DNA from: Micromonospora deserti | Lineage (GTDB): Bacteria; Actinomycetota; Actinomycetes; Mycobacteriales; Micromonosporaceae | NCBI RefSeq assembly: GCF_003236335.1 | Contig: NZ_POUB01000013.1 | Coordinates: forward strand, 1 to 56,932 | Length of the DNA stretch: 56,932 bases | Reading direction: 5' to 3' | In this document: in pieces, positions 1 through 9,270 of the stretch | How positions within the stretch are numbered: the first letter of the stretch is position 1 | Layout: every line of letters starts with the position of its first letter | Made by a program: the position numbers and the translations under genes | The notes under the pieces: model-generated | The model's input: only the letters and a program-made list of their open reading frames with translations | What the model was told of the DNA's origin: nothing | The model's database searches: none

Positions 1-896
1 GGGTGCTGGCGGCCGCGCTGGTGCACACCCCGGTCGGGTTGAACGCGACCCGGCTCGCGGTGATGTTCGCCCTGCCCGTGCTGGCCGCCACCGCCGTACC
101 GCCGGGGTGGCTGGCCCGCTGGCGCCCCGGCCGCCCGGCGGCCGACCCGGCGCGGGCCGACGCCTCGGGCGTGTCGGGCGACGGCCGGAGCCGGCCGGGT
201 CGGGTCGTCGCCGGCCTCGCGCTGGCGGGGCTGCTGGCGGCGGTCTGCGTCTGGCAGCCGCCGGTGGTCCCCGCCGACCTGCGCAGCGTCGGCGACCCGA
301 CCAGCCGGCCGGCCTACTTCACCCCGCTGCGGGACTTCCTGGCCGGCCAGCGGCTCACCGGCCGGGTGGAGGTGCCGCCGACCCGTAACTACTGGGAGGC
401 GGCGTCTCTCGGTGAAATGCCGCTGGCCCGAGGCTGGCTGCGGCAGGCCGACATCGGCCGGAACCCGCTGTTCTTCACCACCGTCCCCGGCGCGGCCGGG
501 ACCGGGGTGCCGCTGACCGCGACCAGCTACCGGGACTGGCTGCTCGACAACGCGGTGCAGTTCGTCGCGGTGCCCGACGCGCCGCTGTCCTGGGTGGGCC
601 GGGCCGAGGCGGAGCTGGTCACCGGCGGGTTGCCGTATCTCACGCCGGTCTGGTCCGGCCCGCACTGGCGGGTGTGGGCGGTGACCGCGCCGCGGCCGAT
701 CGTCGGCGCCCCCGGCGAGCTGGTCCGCTCCGACGGCGCGTCGGTGACCTTCCGCACCCCGGCGGCGGGCTCCGTTCCGCTCCGGGTACGGCACAGCCGC
801 TGGCTGACCGCCACCGGCGGCGCGACCGTGGCCGCCGACGGGGAGTGGACGGTGGTCACGGTGCCCCGGGCCGGGGAATACCGGCTCGGCAGGTGA
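1..896 (+). CDS. C-terminal part of a multi-pass membrane protein (5' end outside window)
   Basis: The reading frame is open from the window edge, so the gene almost certainly begins upstream and only the last ~298 residues are visible. The visible start is hydrophobic (a segment around residues 1-35, another near residues 65-80), followed by a long soluble C-terminal region rich in Pro, Trp and Arg with a repeated beta-like pattern toward the end. The layout of membrane segments followed by an extracytoplasmic tail resembles large actinobacterial membrane proteins of unknown role, some annotated as PTPS-related or glycosyltransferase-like. I cannot assign a reaction. It reads toward the methyltransferase 187 bases downstream. 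Confidence 0.6.
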   Translation, partial: VLAAALVHTPVGLNATRLAVMFALPVLAATAVPPGWLARWRPGRPAADPARADASGVSGDGRSRPGRVVAGLALAGLLAAVCVWQPPVVPADLRSVGDPTSRPAYFTPLRDFLAGQRLTGRVEVPPTRNYWEAASLGEMPLARGWLRQADIGRNPLFFTTVPGAAGTGVPLTATSYRDWLLDNAVQFVAVPDAPLSWVGRAEAELVTGGLPYLTPVWSGPHWRVWAVTAPRPIVGAPGELVRSDGASVTFRTPAAGSVPLRVRHSRWLTATGGATVAADGEWTVVTVPRAGEYRLGR

Positions 897-1083
897 CCCG
901 CGGCGCACCGCCCCCGTGGCCGAGCCGCGTCGGCGGCACGCCCGGCACCGGCTGGGTTTGCCGTTCCGGCAAGCATCCTTGCCGGCTCTGCCGCCGGCCC
1001 GGACGATCGACGCGGCGGGCCCGCACGGCCCGCCGATCCGACGCGGCGGCCCGACCGCCGCGGTGACCGTGGCAGGAGGAACG

Positions 1084-1745
1084 GTGCAGGACAACGCGGA
1101 CAGGGCGGACGCACGGCGGCCGGAGGTCGACGGGGAGACCGCCCGGTACTGGGACGAGCTCTACCGGCAGCGGGACCAGCTCTGGAGCGGCCGGCCGAAC
1201 CCGCACCTGGTCGACGTCGCCGGCCCGCTGCCGGCCGGGGCCGCGCTGGACCTCGGCTGCGGCGAGGGCGGTGACACGATCTGGCTGGCCAGCCGGGCCT
1301 GGCGGGTGACCGCGGTCGACGTCTCCGCCACCGCCCTGGACCGGGCCGCCGCCCGGGCGGCCGCCGCCGGCGTCGCGTCCCTGGTCGACTTCCAGCTGCA
1401 CGACCTCACCCGGACCTTCCCGGCCGGCACCTACGATCTGGTGTCCGCGCAGTTCCTCCAGTCGCCGCTGGATTTCCCCCGGGTCGAGGTGCTGCGCGCG
1501 GCGGCCCGGGCGGTGGCGCCCGGCGGCCGGCTGCTCGTCGTCGACCACGGCGAGGTCCCGCCGTGGGGCGCGCCGCCCACCCGCACGTACGCTTTCCCAG
1601 CCCTCAGGAGACCCTCGCCGGGCTCGACCTGGCTGCCGACCGTTGGCACACCGAACGGCTCGACGCGCCGCGACGGGCGGCCACCGGCCCGGACGGCCAG
1701 GCGGCCACCCTGGTCGACCACCTGGTGCTGGTGCGCCGCCGGTAG
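1084..1745 (+). pseudogene. class I SAM-dependent methyltransferase, frameshifted
   Basis: The start is GTG at 1084, preceded by a strong ribosome site AGGAGGA at 1074-1080. The protein has the class I methyltransferase glycine motif (LDLGCGEGGD, about residues 54-63), an acidic post-motif (VTAVDVS) and the later motif GGRLLVVDHGEVPPW. Right after this the frame breaks: the expected C-terminal part (HPHVRFPSPQETLAGLD, then WHTERLDAPRRAATGPDGQ, ending at 1745) continues in another frame. One base appears missing, or two gained, in the G/C run at about 1560-1576. Restored, the protein would be ~220 aa, normal for this family. It is either a true frameshift or a sequence error in a GC run. The gene converges on glnE with a 4-base gap. 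Confidence 0.8.
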
Positions 1746-1749
1746 CGGG

Positions 1750-4700
1750 TCAGCCCGCCATCACCCGTTCCGTCGCCGCCCGGGAGCGGCGGCCGGTGCG
1801 CAGGTACTCGTCGAGGAACACCCCCGGGTCGTCCCGGCCGAGCAGCCGGACCACCCCGGCCAGCTCGACACCGTGCCGGGGCAGTTGGTCGCCGGCCCGG
1901 CCGCGGACCAGCATCAGCGCGTTGCGGACCTGCGCGGCGAGGGTCCAGCCGGCGGCCATGGCCGCGGCGTCCGCCGGGTCGACCAGGCCCGCGTCCCGGG
2001 CCGCCGCGAGGGCGTCGAGCGTACGCGTGCCGCGCAGCGCCGGGATCCGCCCGGCATGCCGGAGCTGGACCAGCTGCACCGCCCACTCCACGTCCGCCAG
2101 CCCGCCCCGGCCGAGCTTGGTGTGGGTGGCCGGGTCGGCGCCCCGGGGCAGCCGCTCGTCCTCCACCCGGGCCTTGACCCGCCGGATCTCGACGATCTGC
2201 TCGCGGGTCAGCCCGTCGGCCGGGTAGCGGGCCGGTTCGATCATCGCCTCGAACTCGGCACCGAGGTCCGCGTCGCCGCAGACGAACCGGGCCCGCAGCA
2301 GCGCCTGCGCCTCCCACACCCGGGACCAGCGCGCGTAGTACTGGGCGTATGCGGCGAGGCTGCGGACGAGGGGCCCCTGCCGGCCTTCCGGGCGCAGGTC
2401 CGCGTCCACGCCCAGCGGCGGGTCGGGGGCGGGCATGCCGAGCAGCCGGCGCAGCTCCTCGGCGATCGCGTGGGCGGCGGTGCTGGCCGCGCTCTCGTCG
2501 GCACCGGGCGGCGGGTCGTAGACGAAGAGCACATCGGCGTCGGAGAGGTAGTTCGACTCGTACCCGCCGAGCCGGCCCATGCCGATCACCGCGAAGCGCA
2601 GCCCGGGCAGCGACGGCTGGGCCGCCCGGGCGATACGCAGCGCCGCGGCCAGGGTGGCGTCGGTGACGTCGGACAGCGCCGTGCCCACGGCGGTGATGTC
2701 GGTGAGGCCGGGGCGGCCGCCGTCCGGGCGGGGCGATGCCGGGGCGAGCGAGCCGGCCCGGCACAGCACGTCGGCGCAGGCGAGCCGGACCAGTTCCCGG
2801 CGGCGCAGCGCACGTACCGCGCGGGTGGCCTCGACCGGGTCGGTGTGCCGGGCCGCCGCGGCGGCGAAACCCTCGCAGAGCACCCCCCGCGGGCGCGAGG
2901 TCAGTTCGCTCTCCTCAGCCAGTAGCCGCAGCGCCTCCGGCTCCCGGGCGAGCAGGTCGGCGGCGTACCGGGACAAGGAGAGCACCCGGGCCAGCCGGCG
3001 GGCCACCGGCCCGGAGTCCCGCAGCAGCCGCAGGTACCAGGGGGTGCTGCCGAGCTTGTCGGAGACCTGCCGGTAGTTGAGCAGGCCCCGGTCCGGCTCG
3101 GGGGCGTCGGCGAACTCGCTGAGCAGCACCGGCAGCAGGGTGCGCTGGATCGCGGCGGTGCGGCTCACCCCGCCGGTCAGGGCCTGCAGGTGCCGCAGCG
3201 CCCCGGCCGGGTCGGCGAAGCCGAGAATCTCCAGCCGGTGCCGGGCGGCCTCCGGGGTCAGCCGCAGCCCGTCGGCGGGCACCCTTGCCACCGACTCCAG
3301 CAGCGGCCGGTAGAGCAGCTTGGCGTGCAGCCGGCGTACCTCGGTGGCGTGGGTGACCCACTCGGCGCGGAACTCCTCCACGGCGCTCCGCCCGGGTGTC
3401 GCCGCGTAGCCGAGCGCGGCCGCCAGCCAGCGCAGCGCGGTCGGTTCGGTCGGCACGGTGTGGGTACGCCGCAGGCCCTGCAGTTGCAGCCGGTGCTCGA
3501 CGGTGCGCAGGAAGCGGTAGCCGCGCAGCAGGGCCTCCCCGTCGGCGCGCCCGACGTAGCCGCCGGCGACCAGCGCACGCAACGCCGGGATGGTGCCGGG
3601 CGTCCGCAGCGTCTCGTCACCGCGGCCGTGCACCAGTTGCAGCAGCTGCACGGCGAACTCGATGTCGCGCAGCCCGCCCGGGCCGCGCTTGATCTCCCGC
3701 TCCAGCTCCCTGGGCGGGACGTTGTCGATGATCTTCCGGCGCATGGCCCGGACGTCCTCGACCGCCTCGGGGCGCTCGGCGGCCCGCCACAGCAGCGGGG
3801 CGAGCTGGTCGGCCCACTCGCGGCCCAGGGCCAGGTCGCCGGCGGCGGGCCGGGCCTTGAGCAGCGCCTGAAACTCCCAGGTACGCGCCCAGCGCTGGTA
3901 GTAGGCCAGGTGGCTGGCGAGGGTCCGCACCAGCGGGCCCCGGTTGCCCTCCGGCCGCAGCGCCGCGTCGACCGGCCAGGCGACCAGCCCGCAGATGTGG
4001 ATCAGCCGGGTGGCCACCGTGGTGGCGGCGGCGAGGTCGTCGTCGCCGGCCGCCACGAAGATCACGTCGACGTCGGAGACGTAGTTGAGCTCGTCGCCGC
4101 CGCACTTGCCCATCGCCACCACGGCCAGCCGGGGCCGGCCGGTGCCCTCGGGCAACTCCCTCACCGCGATGTCGTACGCCGCCGTCAGGGTCGCGTCGGC
4201 CAGCGCGGAGAGCGCGCCCATGGTCTGCTCCAGGCCCCGGGCGCCGGTCAGGTCCGCCGCCGCGATCCGCAGCAGCGCCAGCCGGTACGCCGCGCGCAGC
4301 ACCGCGACCGGCTGGCCCGCGCCGGACAGGTCGAGCCGCCCCTCGGCGGTGGGCGCCAGCCCGTCCGGGGCGGTCCGCAGCACCGGCCACTGGTCGGGGT
4401 TGGCCACCAGGTGGTCGCCGAGCGCCGAGGAGGCGCCGAGCACCGCGATCAGCCGGCGGCGCAGCCCCGGGTCGTCGCGCAGCGCGCCGAGCAGCACCGA
4501 CCCGGCGGCCATCCCACCCGCGGCCCCGGTGGACGCGGGCCCGGTCGGGCCGGAGCCGCCGGCGCCCGCCGCCCGGCGCTCGGCCTCCACCAGGCGGTGC
4601 AGTTGACGCAGCGCCAGATCCGGGTCGGCGGCCCGGGAGAGCGCGCTGAGCAGCTCCTGCGCCCGCTCGTCGGCCGGTTCCTGCTCGGCCGGCCGCCACA

Positions 4701-4812
4701 GGCCCAGCCCATCGGGGCCGAGCAGGTCGGCGGCCCGGACGGCACCGTCGTCGTCGGCGAGGCCGAAGCCGTAGCGGGCGAGCCGGCCGGCGGCGCTGGT
4801 CGGCCGGCTCAT
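1750..4812 (-). CDS. glnE: bifunctional glutamine synthetase adenylyltransferase/deadenylyltransferase
   Basis: This 1020-aa protein has the two-copy GlnE layout. An N-terminal nucleotidyltransferase core carries MGKCGGDELNYVSDVDVIFV (about residues 232-251) and a C-terminal core carries GMGRLGGYESNYLSDADVLF (about 742-761), each followed by a helical region with the RRMK/IDN- and RVKARVEDE-type motifs. In the family the N-terminal half removes and the C-terminal half adds AMP on a tyrosine of GS-I, controlling ammonia assimilation. The ATG at 4812 is chosen because it overlaps the stop of the upstream GATase gene (TGATG), which implies translational coupling. The glutamine synthetase in this window (9271-10620) lacks the target tyrosine, so its substrate is probably a GlnA1 encoded elsewhere. 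Confidence 0.96.
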   Translation of the reverse strand: MSRPTSAAGRLARYGFGLADDDGAVRAADLLGPDGLGLWRPAEQEPADERAQELLSALSRAADPDLALRQLHRLVEAERRAAGAGGSGPTGPASTGAAGGMAAGSVLLGALRDDPGLRRRLIAVLGASSALGDHLVANPDQWPVLRTAPDGLAPTAEGRLDLSGAGQPVAVLRAAYRLALLRIAAADLTGARGLEQTMGALSALADATLTAAYDIAVRELPEGTGRPRLAVVAMGKCGGDELNYVSDVDVIFVAAGDDDLAAATTVATRLIHICGLVAWPVDAALRPEGNRGPLVRTLASHLAYYQRWARTWEFQALLKARPAAGDLALGREWADQLAPLLWRAAERPEAVEDVRAMRRKIIDNVPPRELEREIKRGPGGLRDIEFAVQLLQLVHGRGDETLRTPGTIPALRALVAGGYVGRADGEALLRGYRFLRTVEHRLQLQGLRRTHTVPTEPTALRWLAAALGYAATPGRSAVEEFRAEWVTHATEVRRLHAKLLYRPLLESVARVPADGLRLTPEAARHRLEILGFADPAGALRHLQALTGGVSRTAAIQRTLLPVLLSEFADAPEPDRGLLNYRQVSDKLGSTPWYLRLLRDSGPVARRLARVLSLSRYAADLLAREPEALRLLAEESELTSRPRGVLCEGFAAAAARHTDPVEATRAVRALRRRELVRLACADVLCRAGSLAPASPRPDGGRPGLTDITAVGTALSDVTDATLAAALRIARAAQPSLPGLRFAVIGMGRLGGYESNYLSDADVLFVYDPPPGADESAASTAAHAIAEELRRLLGMPAPDPPLGVDADLRPEGRQGPLVRSLAAYAQYYARWSRVWEAQALLRARFVCGDADLGAEFEAMIEPARYPADGLTREQIVEIRRVKARVEDERLPRGADPATHTKLGRGGLADVEWAVQLVQLRHAGRIPALRGTRTLDALAAARDAGLVDPADAAAMAAGWTLAAQVRNALMLVRGRAGDQLPRHGVELAGVVRLLGRDDPGVFLDEYLRTGRRSRAATERVMAG

Positions 4813-5576
4813 CAGTGGCCGAGCACGGGCAGGCTGCGGCGGGCGCTGCCGTCCAGCTCGCCGAGGGCCAGCGCGGCGAACCGGGCGGCGAACGGCTGCC
4901 ACACCTCCTCGACGTCGACCATCACCGCGTCGCAGGCGGCCACCACCACCTCAGGGTCGTAGCCCAGCTCCGCTAGGAGGGTGGAATCGGCGGCCCAGTC
5001 GGCGATCATCGCGGTGTCGCACTCGATGTGGAACTGCAGGCCCCAGGCCCGGTCGCCGAGGCGGAACGCCTGGTGCGGATAGCGGGTCGAGGCGGCCAGC
5101 AGGGTGGCGCCCGCGGGCAGCTCGGTGATCTCGTCGGAGTGCCACTGAAGCACGTCGGGGATCAGCGGCACGTAGCGGAAGAGCGGGTCGGCCTCGGCCG
5201 CGTCCCGCCGGCCGACCACGCCCGGGCCGACCTCCGGCCCGGACGGGCTGCGCTCCACCATGCCGGCGTGCGCGGTGGCCAGCAGCTGCGCGCCGAGACA
5301 GATGGCCAGGGTGGGCACCCGGTGCCGGACGGCCTTGCGCAGCAGCGCCTCCACCGCCGGGAACCACGACGCTCCGGGCGTGCCGTCGGGCTGCGGGTAC
5401 GCCTGCTGCTCGCCGCCGAGCACCACCAGCGCCGCGTACCCCGCCAGGTCGGCCGGGAGCTCGTCACCGGCGTGCGGGCGCACCACCCACAGGTCGAGGC
5501 CGGCCTCGGTCAGCCACTCGCCCAGCCGGCGCGGGTCGTCGGTCGGGTCGTTCTCGATCACCAGCGCGGTTGCCAC
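4812..5576 (-). CDS. class I glutamine amidotransferase-like protein
   Basis: This 254-aa protein has the class I GATase fold: the nucleophile elbow AICLGAQLLA (Cys near residue 104) and a C-terminal catalytic His/Glu pair in LQFHIECD, with a GGEQQAYPQPDG loop in front. It resembles stand-alone GMP-synthase-type GATase domains found next to glnE in actinobacteria, so an amide-transfer or gamma-glutamyl hydrolase role is likely but the acceptor is unknown. GTG at 5576 is taken as start because the protein then opens with VATALVIENDPTDD, as in related proteins; upstream sequence is not protein-like. Its TGA overlaps the glnE start by one base. It is divergent from the LD-carboxypeptidase gene. 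Confidence 0.85.
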   Translation of the reverse strand: MATALVIENDPTDDPRRLGEWLTEAGLDLWVVRPHAGDELPADLAGYAALVVLGGEQQAYPQPDGTPGASWFPAVEALLRKAVRHRVPTLAICLGAQLLATAHAGMVERSPSGPEVGPGVVGRRDAAEADPLFRYVPLIPDVLQWHSDEITELPAGATLLAASTRYPHQAFRLGDRAWGLQFHIECDTAMIADWAADSTLLAELGYDPEVVVAACDAVMVDVEEVWQPFAARFAALALGELDGSARRSLPVLGH

Positions 5577-5673
5577 GACGTCGAGGCTATCCCGTTGCCC
5601 GACGAACCCCGGAACGGCTCCGCCGGGCGGTACGTCGACGGGCCGACCCCCGGCGCGGCTAGGCTCTGCCGCT

Positions 5674-6621
5674 GTGCGCGACCAGACACCCGCCCGCCCC
5701 GACGACGCCGTACGCCCACCGGTGCTGCGCCCCGGCGACACGGTGATGCTGGTGTCGCCGTCCGGGCCGACCCGGCCCGAGCGGGTGGCCCGGGGCATCG
5801 AGCTGCTCACCGGATGGGGGCTGCGGCCGGTGGCCGCGCCGAACGCGTACGCCCGGGCGGGCTACCTGGCCGGCGCCGACGAGCTGCGTGCCGCCGACCT
5901 GAACGCCGCCTTCGCCGACCCGGAGGTACGCGGCGTGATCTGCACCCGGGGCGGCTACGGGTCGCAACGGGTGGTGGACGCGATCGACATGGCCGCGGTC
6001 CGCCGGAACCCGAAGGTGGTGGCCGGGTTCTCCGACATCACCGCGCTGCAGTTCGCGCTCTGGCGGGGCGCCCGGCTGGCCGGCGTGCACGGACCCGGGG
6101 CGGCCTGGCGGGACGAGCGCACCCCGCTGCGCTCGGCGGAGTCGCTGCACGCCGCGCTGATGACCACCGAGCCGGTGACGGTCACCGCCGTCGCCGAGGA
6201 GGAGACCTTCCCCGTCCGGGTCCCGGGCCGGGCCGTCGGGCGGCTGCTCGGCGGCAACCTCTGCCTGATCGTGGCCTCCCTGGGCACCCCGGACATGCCC
6301 GACCTCACCGGGGCGGTGCTGCTGGTCGAGGAGGTGCAGGAGCCGCCGTACAAGGTGGACCGGATGCTCACCCAGCTGCGCCGCGCCGGCGTCCTGAACG
6401 GGTTGGCCGGGGTGGCGGTCGGCCAGTTCACCGGCTGCGCCGACGGTTGGCCGGTCGACGTCGCCGACGTGCTCGCCGAGCGCCTCGGCGACCTCGGCGT
6501 CCCGGTGCTCGGTGGCCTGCCCATCGGCCACGGCGCTGGCCAGCTCACCGTCCCCGTCGGCACCGAGGCCACCCTCGACGCCCACGCCGGAACCCTGACG
6601 GTCGCCCCCGCGGTCCGCTGA
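5674..6621 (+). CDS. LD-carboxypeptidase, peptidase family S66
   Basis: The 315-aa product begins with RPGDTVMLVSPSGPTRPERV, the usual S66 opening, and carries TRGGYGSQRV with the family's nucleophile Ser at residue 97. It later has GGNLCLI and the His-containing GLPIGHGAGQLTVPVG segment. S66 enzymes are cytosolic and cut the L,D-bond between diaminopimelate and D-Ala in murein tetrapeptides during wall recycling; some relatives hydrolyse microcin-like peptides. GTG 5674 gives a plausible N-terminus; no strong ribosome site is visible, so a start some residues further in is possible. Divergent from the GATase-glnE pair, 97 bases apart. Confidence 0.9.
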   Translation: MRDQTPARPDDAVRPPVLRPGDTVMLVSPSGPTRPERVARGIELLTGWGLRPVAAPNAYARAGYLAGADELRAADLNAAFADPEVRGVICTRGGYGSQRVVDAIDMAAVRRNPKVVAGFSDITALQFALWRGARLAGVHGPGAAWRDERTPLRSAESLHAALMTTEPVTVTAVAEEETFPVRVPGRAVGRLLGGNLCLIVASLGTPDMPDLTGAVLLVEEVQEPPYKVDRMLTQLRRAGVLNGLAGVAVGQFTGCADGWPVDVADVLAERLGDLGVPVLGGLPIGHGAGQLTVPVGTEATLDAHAGTLTVAPAVR

Positions 6622-6866
6622 CCCGTCCCACTCCCCCGGCCACGCCCCGTTGACGGCTGTCCCCACGACCCTGTTCCGTCTCCTGCTCGCCGGTCGGGCC
6701 CGCCGACCGCCCGCTTCGCCGCCCAGGTGTGCCGATGCAACCCGGTTTGTCCGGCCCGGCGGCGACGATTGCCAGCTCACTGACAGCCTCGTCATGGGTT
6801 CCCTCCAGCCGGGCTGGCCACCGTCGGTCACGTCATCGCATCACCACCGACGAGCTGGAGGACAGC

Positions 6867-7328
6867 ATGTCCCGCACGATCAGGAAGAAGCACCTGCTGG
6901 CCGGGCTGGCCGCGGCCGGTGTACTCGGCGTGGGGATCGCGGCGCCGACCGTCGCGTTCGCGGCAAACAACGAGACGCCGTCGCCGAGCACCAGCGCCAG
7001 TGCGGGCACCGACCGGCAGCAGCAGCGCGCCGAGCGGCAGGCGGCGTTCGCCGAGGCGCTGGCGAAGGAGCTCGGCGTCTCCGCCGACAAGGTGACCGCC
7101 GCGCTGGAGAAGGTGCGCGAGCAGCACAAGCCGGCCGACCGGCCGGAGCGCGGGAACGCCGCCGACCGGCAGGCCGCTCTGAAGGAGCGGCTGGACCAGG
7201 CCGTGCAGGACGGCAAGCTCACCCAGGAGCAGGCCGACGCGATCAGCGCCGCGGCCGAGGCCGGAGTGCTGCCCGGGCCGGGCGGTCGGGGCGGCCACGG
7301 CGGCCCGGGCGGCGCCGGCGGCAAGTGA
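6867..7328 (+). CDS. small secreted protein with Gly-rich tail
   Basis: A 153-aa protein with a clear Sec signal: basic start MSRTIRKKHLLAG, a hydrophobic core, and a cleavage site near AFAANN (about residue 32). The mature part is Gln/Ala/Glu-rich and helical, with LGVSADKVTAALEKVREQ and LTQEQADAISAAAEAG repeats of the kind found in actinobacterial secreted proteins of unknown function, and ends in a Gly/His-rich tail. The ATG at 6867 follows a GGAGGA ribosome site. A strong hairpin follows the stop. No enzymatic motif is seen; a cell-surface or metal-binding role is only a guess from the tail. Confidence 0.8.
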   Translation: MSRTIRKKHLLAGLAAAGVLGVGIAAPTVAFAANNETPSPSTSASAGTDRQQQRAERQAAFAEALAKELGVSADKVTAALEKVREQHKPADRPERGNAADRQAALKERLDQAVQDGKLTQEQADAISAAAEAGVLPGPGGRGGHGGPGGAGGK

Positions 7329-7332
7329 TCGT

Positions 7333-7369
7333 CCGGCCGGCCCCGCGTCCCAGGCGCGGGGCCGGCCGG
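7333..7369 (+). terminator. strong GC hairpin terminator
   Basis: Arms 7333-7347 and 7355-7369 are perfectly complementary over 15 bases with a 7-base loop, 5 bases after the stop of the secreted-protein gene. There is no T-run, which is normal for actinobacterial terminators. It lies between convergent genes and could serve both. Confidence 0.75.
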
Positions 7370-7545
7370 GCTGGTCAACCGCGCCGCGATGTGGCGGCGA
7401 CCCTGCGGGACGCCGCCAGATCGCCGACCTCCCCGGCGGTCCGGCGGCCCGGCCACGGCGCGACCCACCAGACAGGCTCGGCCAGCCGGGCACGCCGCTA
7501 CCGTCCGGCGGGCTCGGCGCGGGACGCCGCCGGATCGCCGGTCGG

Positions 7546-7923
7546 TCAGGCGGCAGCCGGCGGCGCGAACACGCCGAAGTGGTTGCCGGCCGGGTCGAGC
7601 AGGTGAGCGAAGGTGAGGCCGTTGTCGTTCGCCTGCACCGGCACCAGCACCTTGCCGCCGGCCGCCTCGGCCCGCCGGCAGGTGTCAGCCACGTCGGCGA
7701 CCTGGACGTAGAAGATCGCGTAGTTCGGGCCCGCTCCGCCGGTGGCCCGGACCGCGCCCTGGATCGACCCCTCCGGCCCGGGGTCCACCACCCGGTACGA
7801 CGCATCCGCCGTGCCCTGCTCGGTGAACGCCCAGCCGAACACGTCGGTGTAGAACCGCCCGGTCTCCTCCGGCCGGTCGGTGCCGACCTCGAACCAGCTG
7901 ACCGCGTTGGTGATCGTGGACAT
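7546..7923 (-). CDS. VOC (glyoxalase/bleomycin-resistance-like) family protein
   Basis: This 125-aa protein has the two beta-alpha-beta-beta-beta halves of the vicinal oxygen chelate fold. It opens with NAVSWFEVGTDRPEETGRFY and has a second half with YVQVADVADTCRRAEAAGGK and LTFAHLLDPAGNHFGVFAPP. That pattern fits the CFP30/27-kDa-antigen-like glyoxalase subgroup common in actinobacteria. Members bind a metal or a small hydrophobic ligand; the substrate cannot be told from the sequence. ATG 7923 follows a GGGAGGCGACAC ribosome site. It is downstream of, and co-directional with, the WYL regulator gene at 8025. Confidence 0.85.
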   Translation of the reverse strand: MSTITNAVSWFEVGTDRPEETGRFYTDVFGWAFTEQGTADASYRVVDPGPEGSIQGAVRATGGAGPNYAIFYVQVADVADTCRRAEAAGGKVLVPVQANDNGLTFAHLLDPAGNHFGVFAPPAAA

Positions 7924-8024
7924 GTGTCGCCTCCCGTTCCGCGCGCCGGCCGGTCGACCGGCGCCGTCGGCAAGCAGCCTCGGCCTCGCCGGCGACAGCG
8001 TCCTGTCGGTGTTTCCGCGCCGAT

Positions 8025-8720
8025 TCAGACCAGGCTGAGCCGGCGGACCCGCTCGTGCGGGATGTCGAGGTCGTCGGTGGCCAGTTCCCGGTCCGGCACC
8101 CGTTCGGCGAGGGCGGTGACCGAGGTGATCCGGTCGGTGCGGAAGGCGCGGATGCCGGCGCGCAGCCGGCACCAGGCCAACAGGTACCAGTGCCGGGGGT
8201 TGCCGAGGTAGCCCAGCGGCTCCACGTCGCGCAGCGAGCCGGCGCCGGCGCGGTCGGCGTACCGGATGCGCAGCACCCGCCGCGCGAGCACCGCGTCGGC
8301 GACGCTGGCCGGGACGGGCGCCACCGGCCCGTCGCCGATCAGGTGCACCCGCGCGGCCAGCCGGTGCGCCTCCGCCACGTCGGCGGCCGGCATCACCGCC
8401 ACCAGCTTGCGAAGCGCCGCCGCGGCGGCGGACGCGAACGGCGTGCCCCGCAGCCGGTGCAGCGCCACCGCCATCGCGACCGCCTCGCCGGCGGTGAGGT
8501 TGACCGGCGGCAGTGTGCGTGCCCGGTCGAGCGCGTAGCCGCCGGTGCGGCCGGGCTCGGCCCAGATCGGCACGCCGGAGGACTGCAACGCGCCGATGTC
8601 GCGCTCGATGGTGCGGGTGCTCACCTCGAAACGCTCGGCGAGCCAGCGGGCGCTGCGCGGCCGCGGCGACACCGCGCGCAGCTCTTCCACCAGGGCGTAG
8701 AGACGGTCGGTCCGGTTCAC
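8025..8720 (-). CDS. YafY-type transcriptional regulator (HTH + WYL domain)
   Basis: The 231-aa protein has an N-terminal winged HTH (about residues 1-60: RTDRLYALVEELRAV, then FEVSTRTIERDIGALQSSG), followed by the ligand-sensing WYL region (YLGNPRHWYLLAWCRLRAGIR, about 175-195) and a short C-terminal extension (ITSVTALAERVPDRELATDD). Such proteins sense nucleic acids or small ligands and often regulate neighbours. The VOC gene 101 bases downstream is on the same strand and is the obvious candidate target. The start is GTG at 8720. Confidence 0.9.
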   Translation of the reverse strand: MNRTDRLYALVEELRAVSPRPRSARWLAERFEVSTRTIERDIGALQSSGVPIWAEPGRTGGYALDRARTLPPVNLTAGEAVAMAVALHRLRGTPFASAAAAALRKLVAVMPAADVAEAHRLAARVHLIGDGPVAPVPASVADAVLARRVLRIRYADRAGAGSLRDVEPLGYLGNPRHWYLLAWCRLRAGIRAFRTDRITSVTALAERVPDRELATDDLDIPHERVRRLSLV

Positions 8721-8755
8721 GCCCGCACGCTACGCCGGGGTTACGACGCTCCCGC

Positions 8756-9181
8756 TCAGGCGATGCAGGCGCAGACGATCAGCGCGGCGCCGAAGTGGGT
8801 GGCGGCGCTGACCCGGGCCGCCGGGTGCGGCTCGTCGGAACAGATGATCTCGCCGAGCCGGCCCGGCGTGAGCAGGTCCAGCACGAAGAACGCCAGCGCC
8901 ATGATGCCGAGCCCGACCAACCCGAAGACGACCGTGGAGGCCAGCCCCTTGCCGAAGTCGCTGTAGCTGGTGAGGATCGCGGTGAACACGATGCCGGCGA
9001 TGCCGAGCTGATTGGCGGCGAGCAGCAGCCCCGCGTTGCCGTTGCGGCGCACCCAGATCAGGTCCCGCAGCCGCCCCGGGGTGAGCAGGTCGACCAGCAG
9101 GAACCCGGCCGCCATGAGGGCGACCCCGACGATCCCGAACACCACGCTCTGCCAGGCTCCGTTGAGCAGATCCTCCAGCAC
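8756..9181 (-). CDS. DUF350 membrane protein with internal duplication
   Basis: A 141-aa hydrophobic protein with four predicted membrane segments. It consists of two similar halves: GIVGVALMAAGFLLVDLLTP with GRLRDLIW (about residues 16-43) and GLVGLGIMALAFFVLDLLTP with GRLGEIIC (about 88-115). This is the DUF350 pattern. The biochemical role of the family is unknown; members are inner-membrane proteins. It sits alone between the WYL regulator and glnA2, all on the same strand. Start GTG at 9181. Confidence 0.85.
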   Translation of the reverse strand: MLEDLLNGAWQSVVFGIVGVALMAAGFLLVDLLTPGRLRDLIWVRRNGNAGLLLAANQLGIAGIVFTAILTSYSDFGKGLASTVVFGLVGLGIMALAFFVLDLLTPGRLGEIICSDEPHPAARVSAATHFGAALIVCACIA

Positions 9182-9270
9182 CGACTGCCTCCCGACCGGC
9201 TACGCCCGGCGGGGTGCCGGCGCGGTGATCGAGACGATAGCGGCACCGCGCCACACCGGCAGCCCCGCTC

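Noticed and set aside
3190..4962. A 590-codon plus-strand frame over glnE
   Set aside because: Antisense to a clear GlnE with both catalytic cores.
7389..7545. 22-bp direct repeat pair (7405-7426, 7519-7540) as a functional element
   Set aside because: Real match (21 of 22) but in GC-rich, low-complexity sequence without any feature; too weak to interpret.
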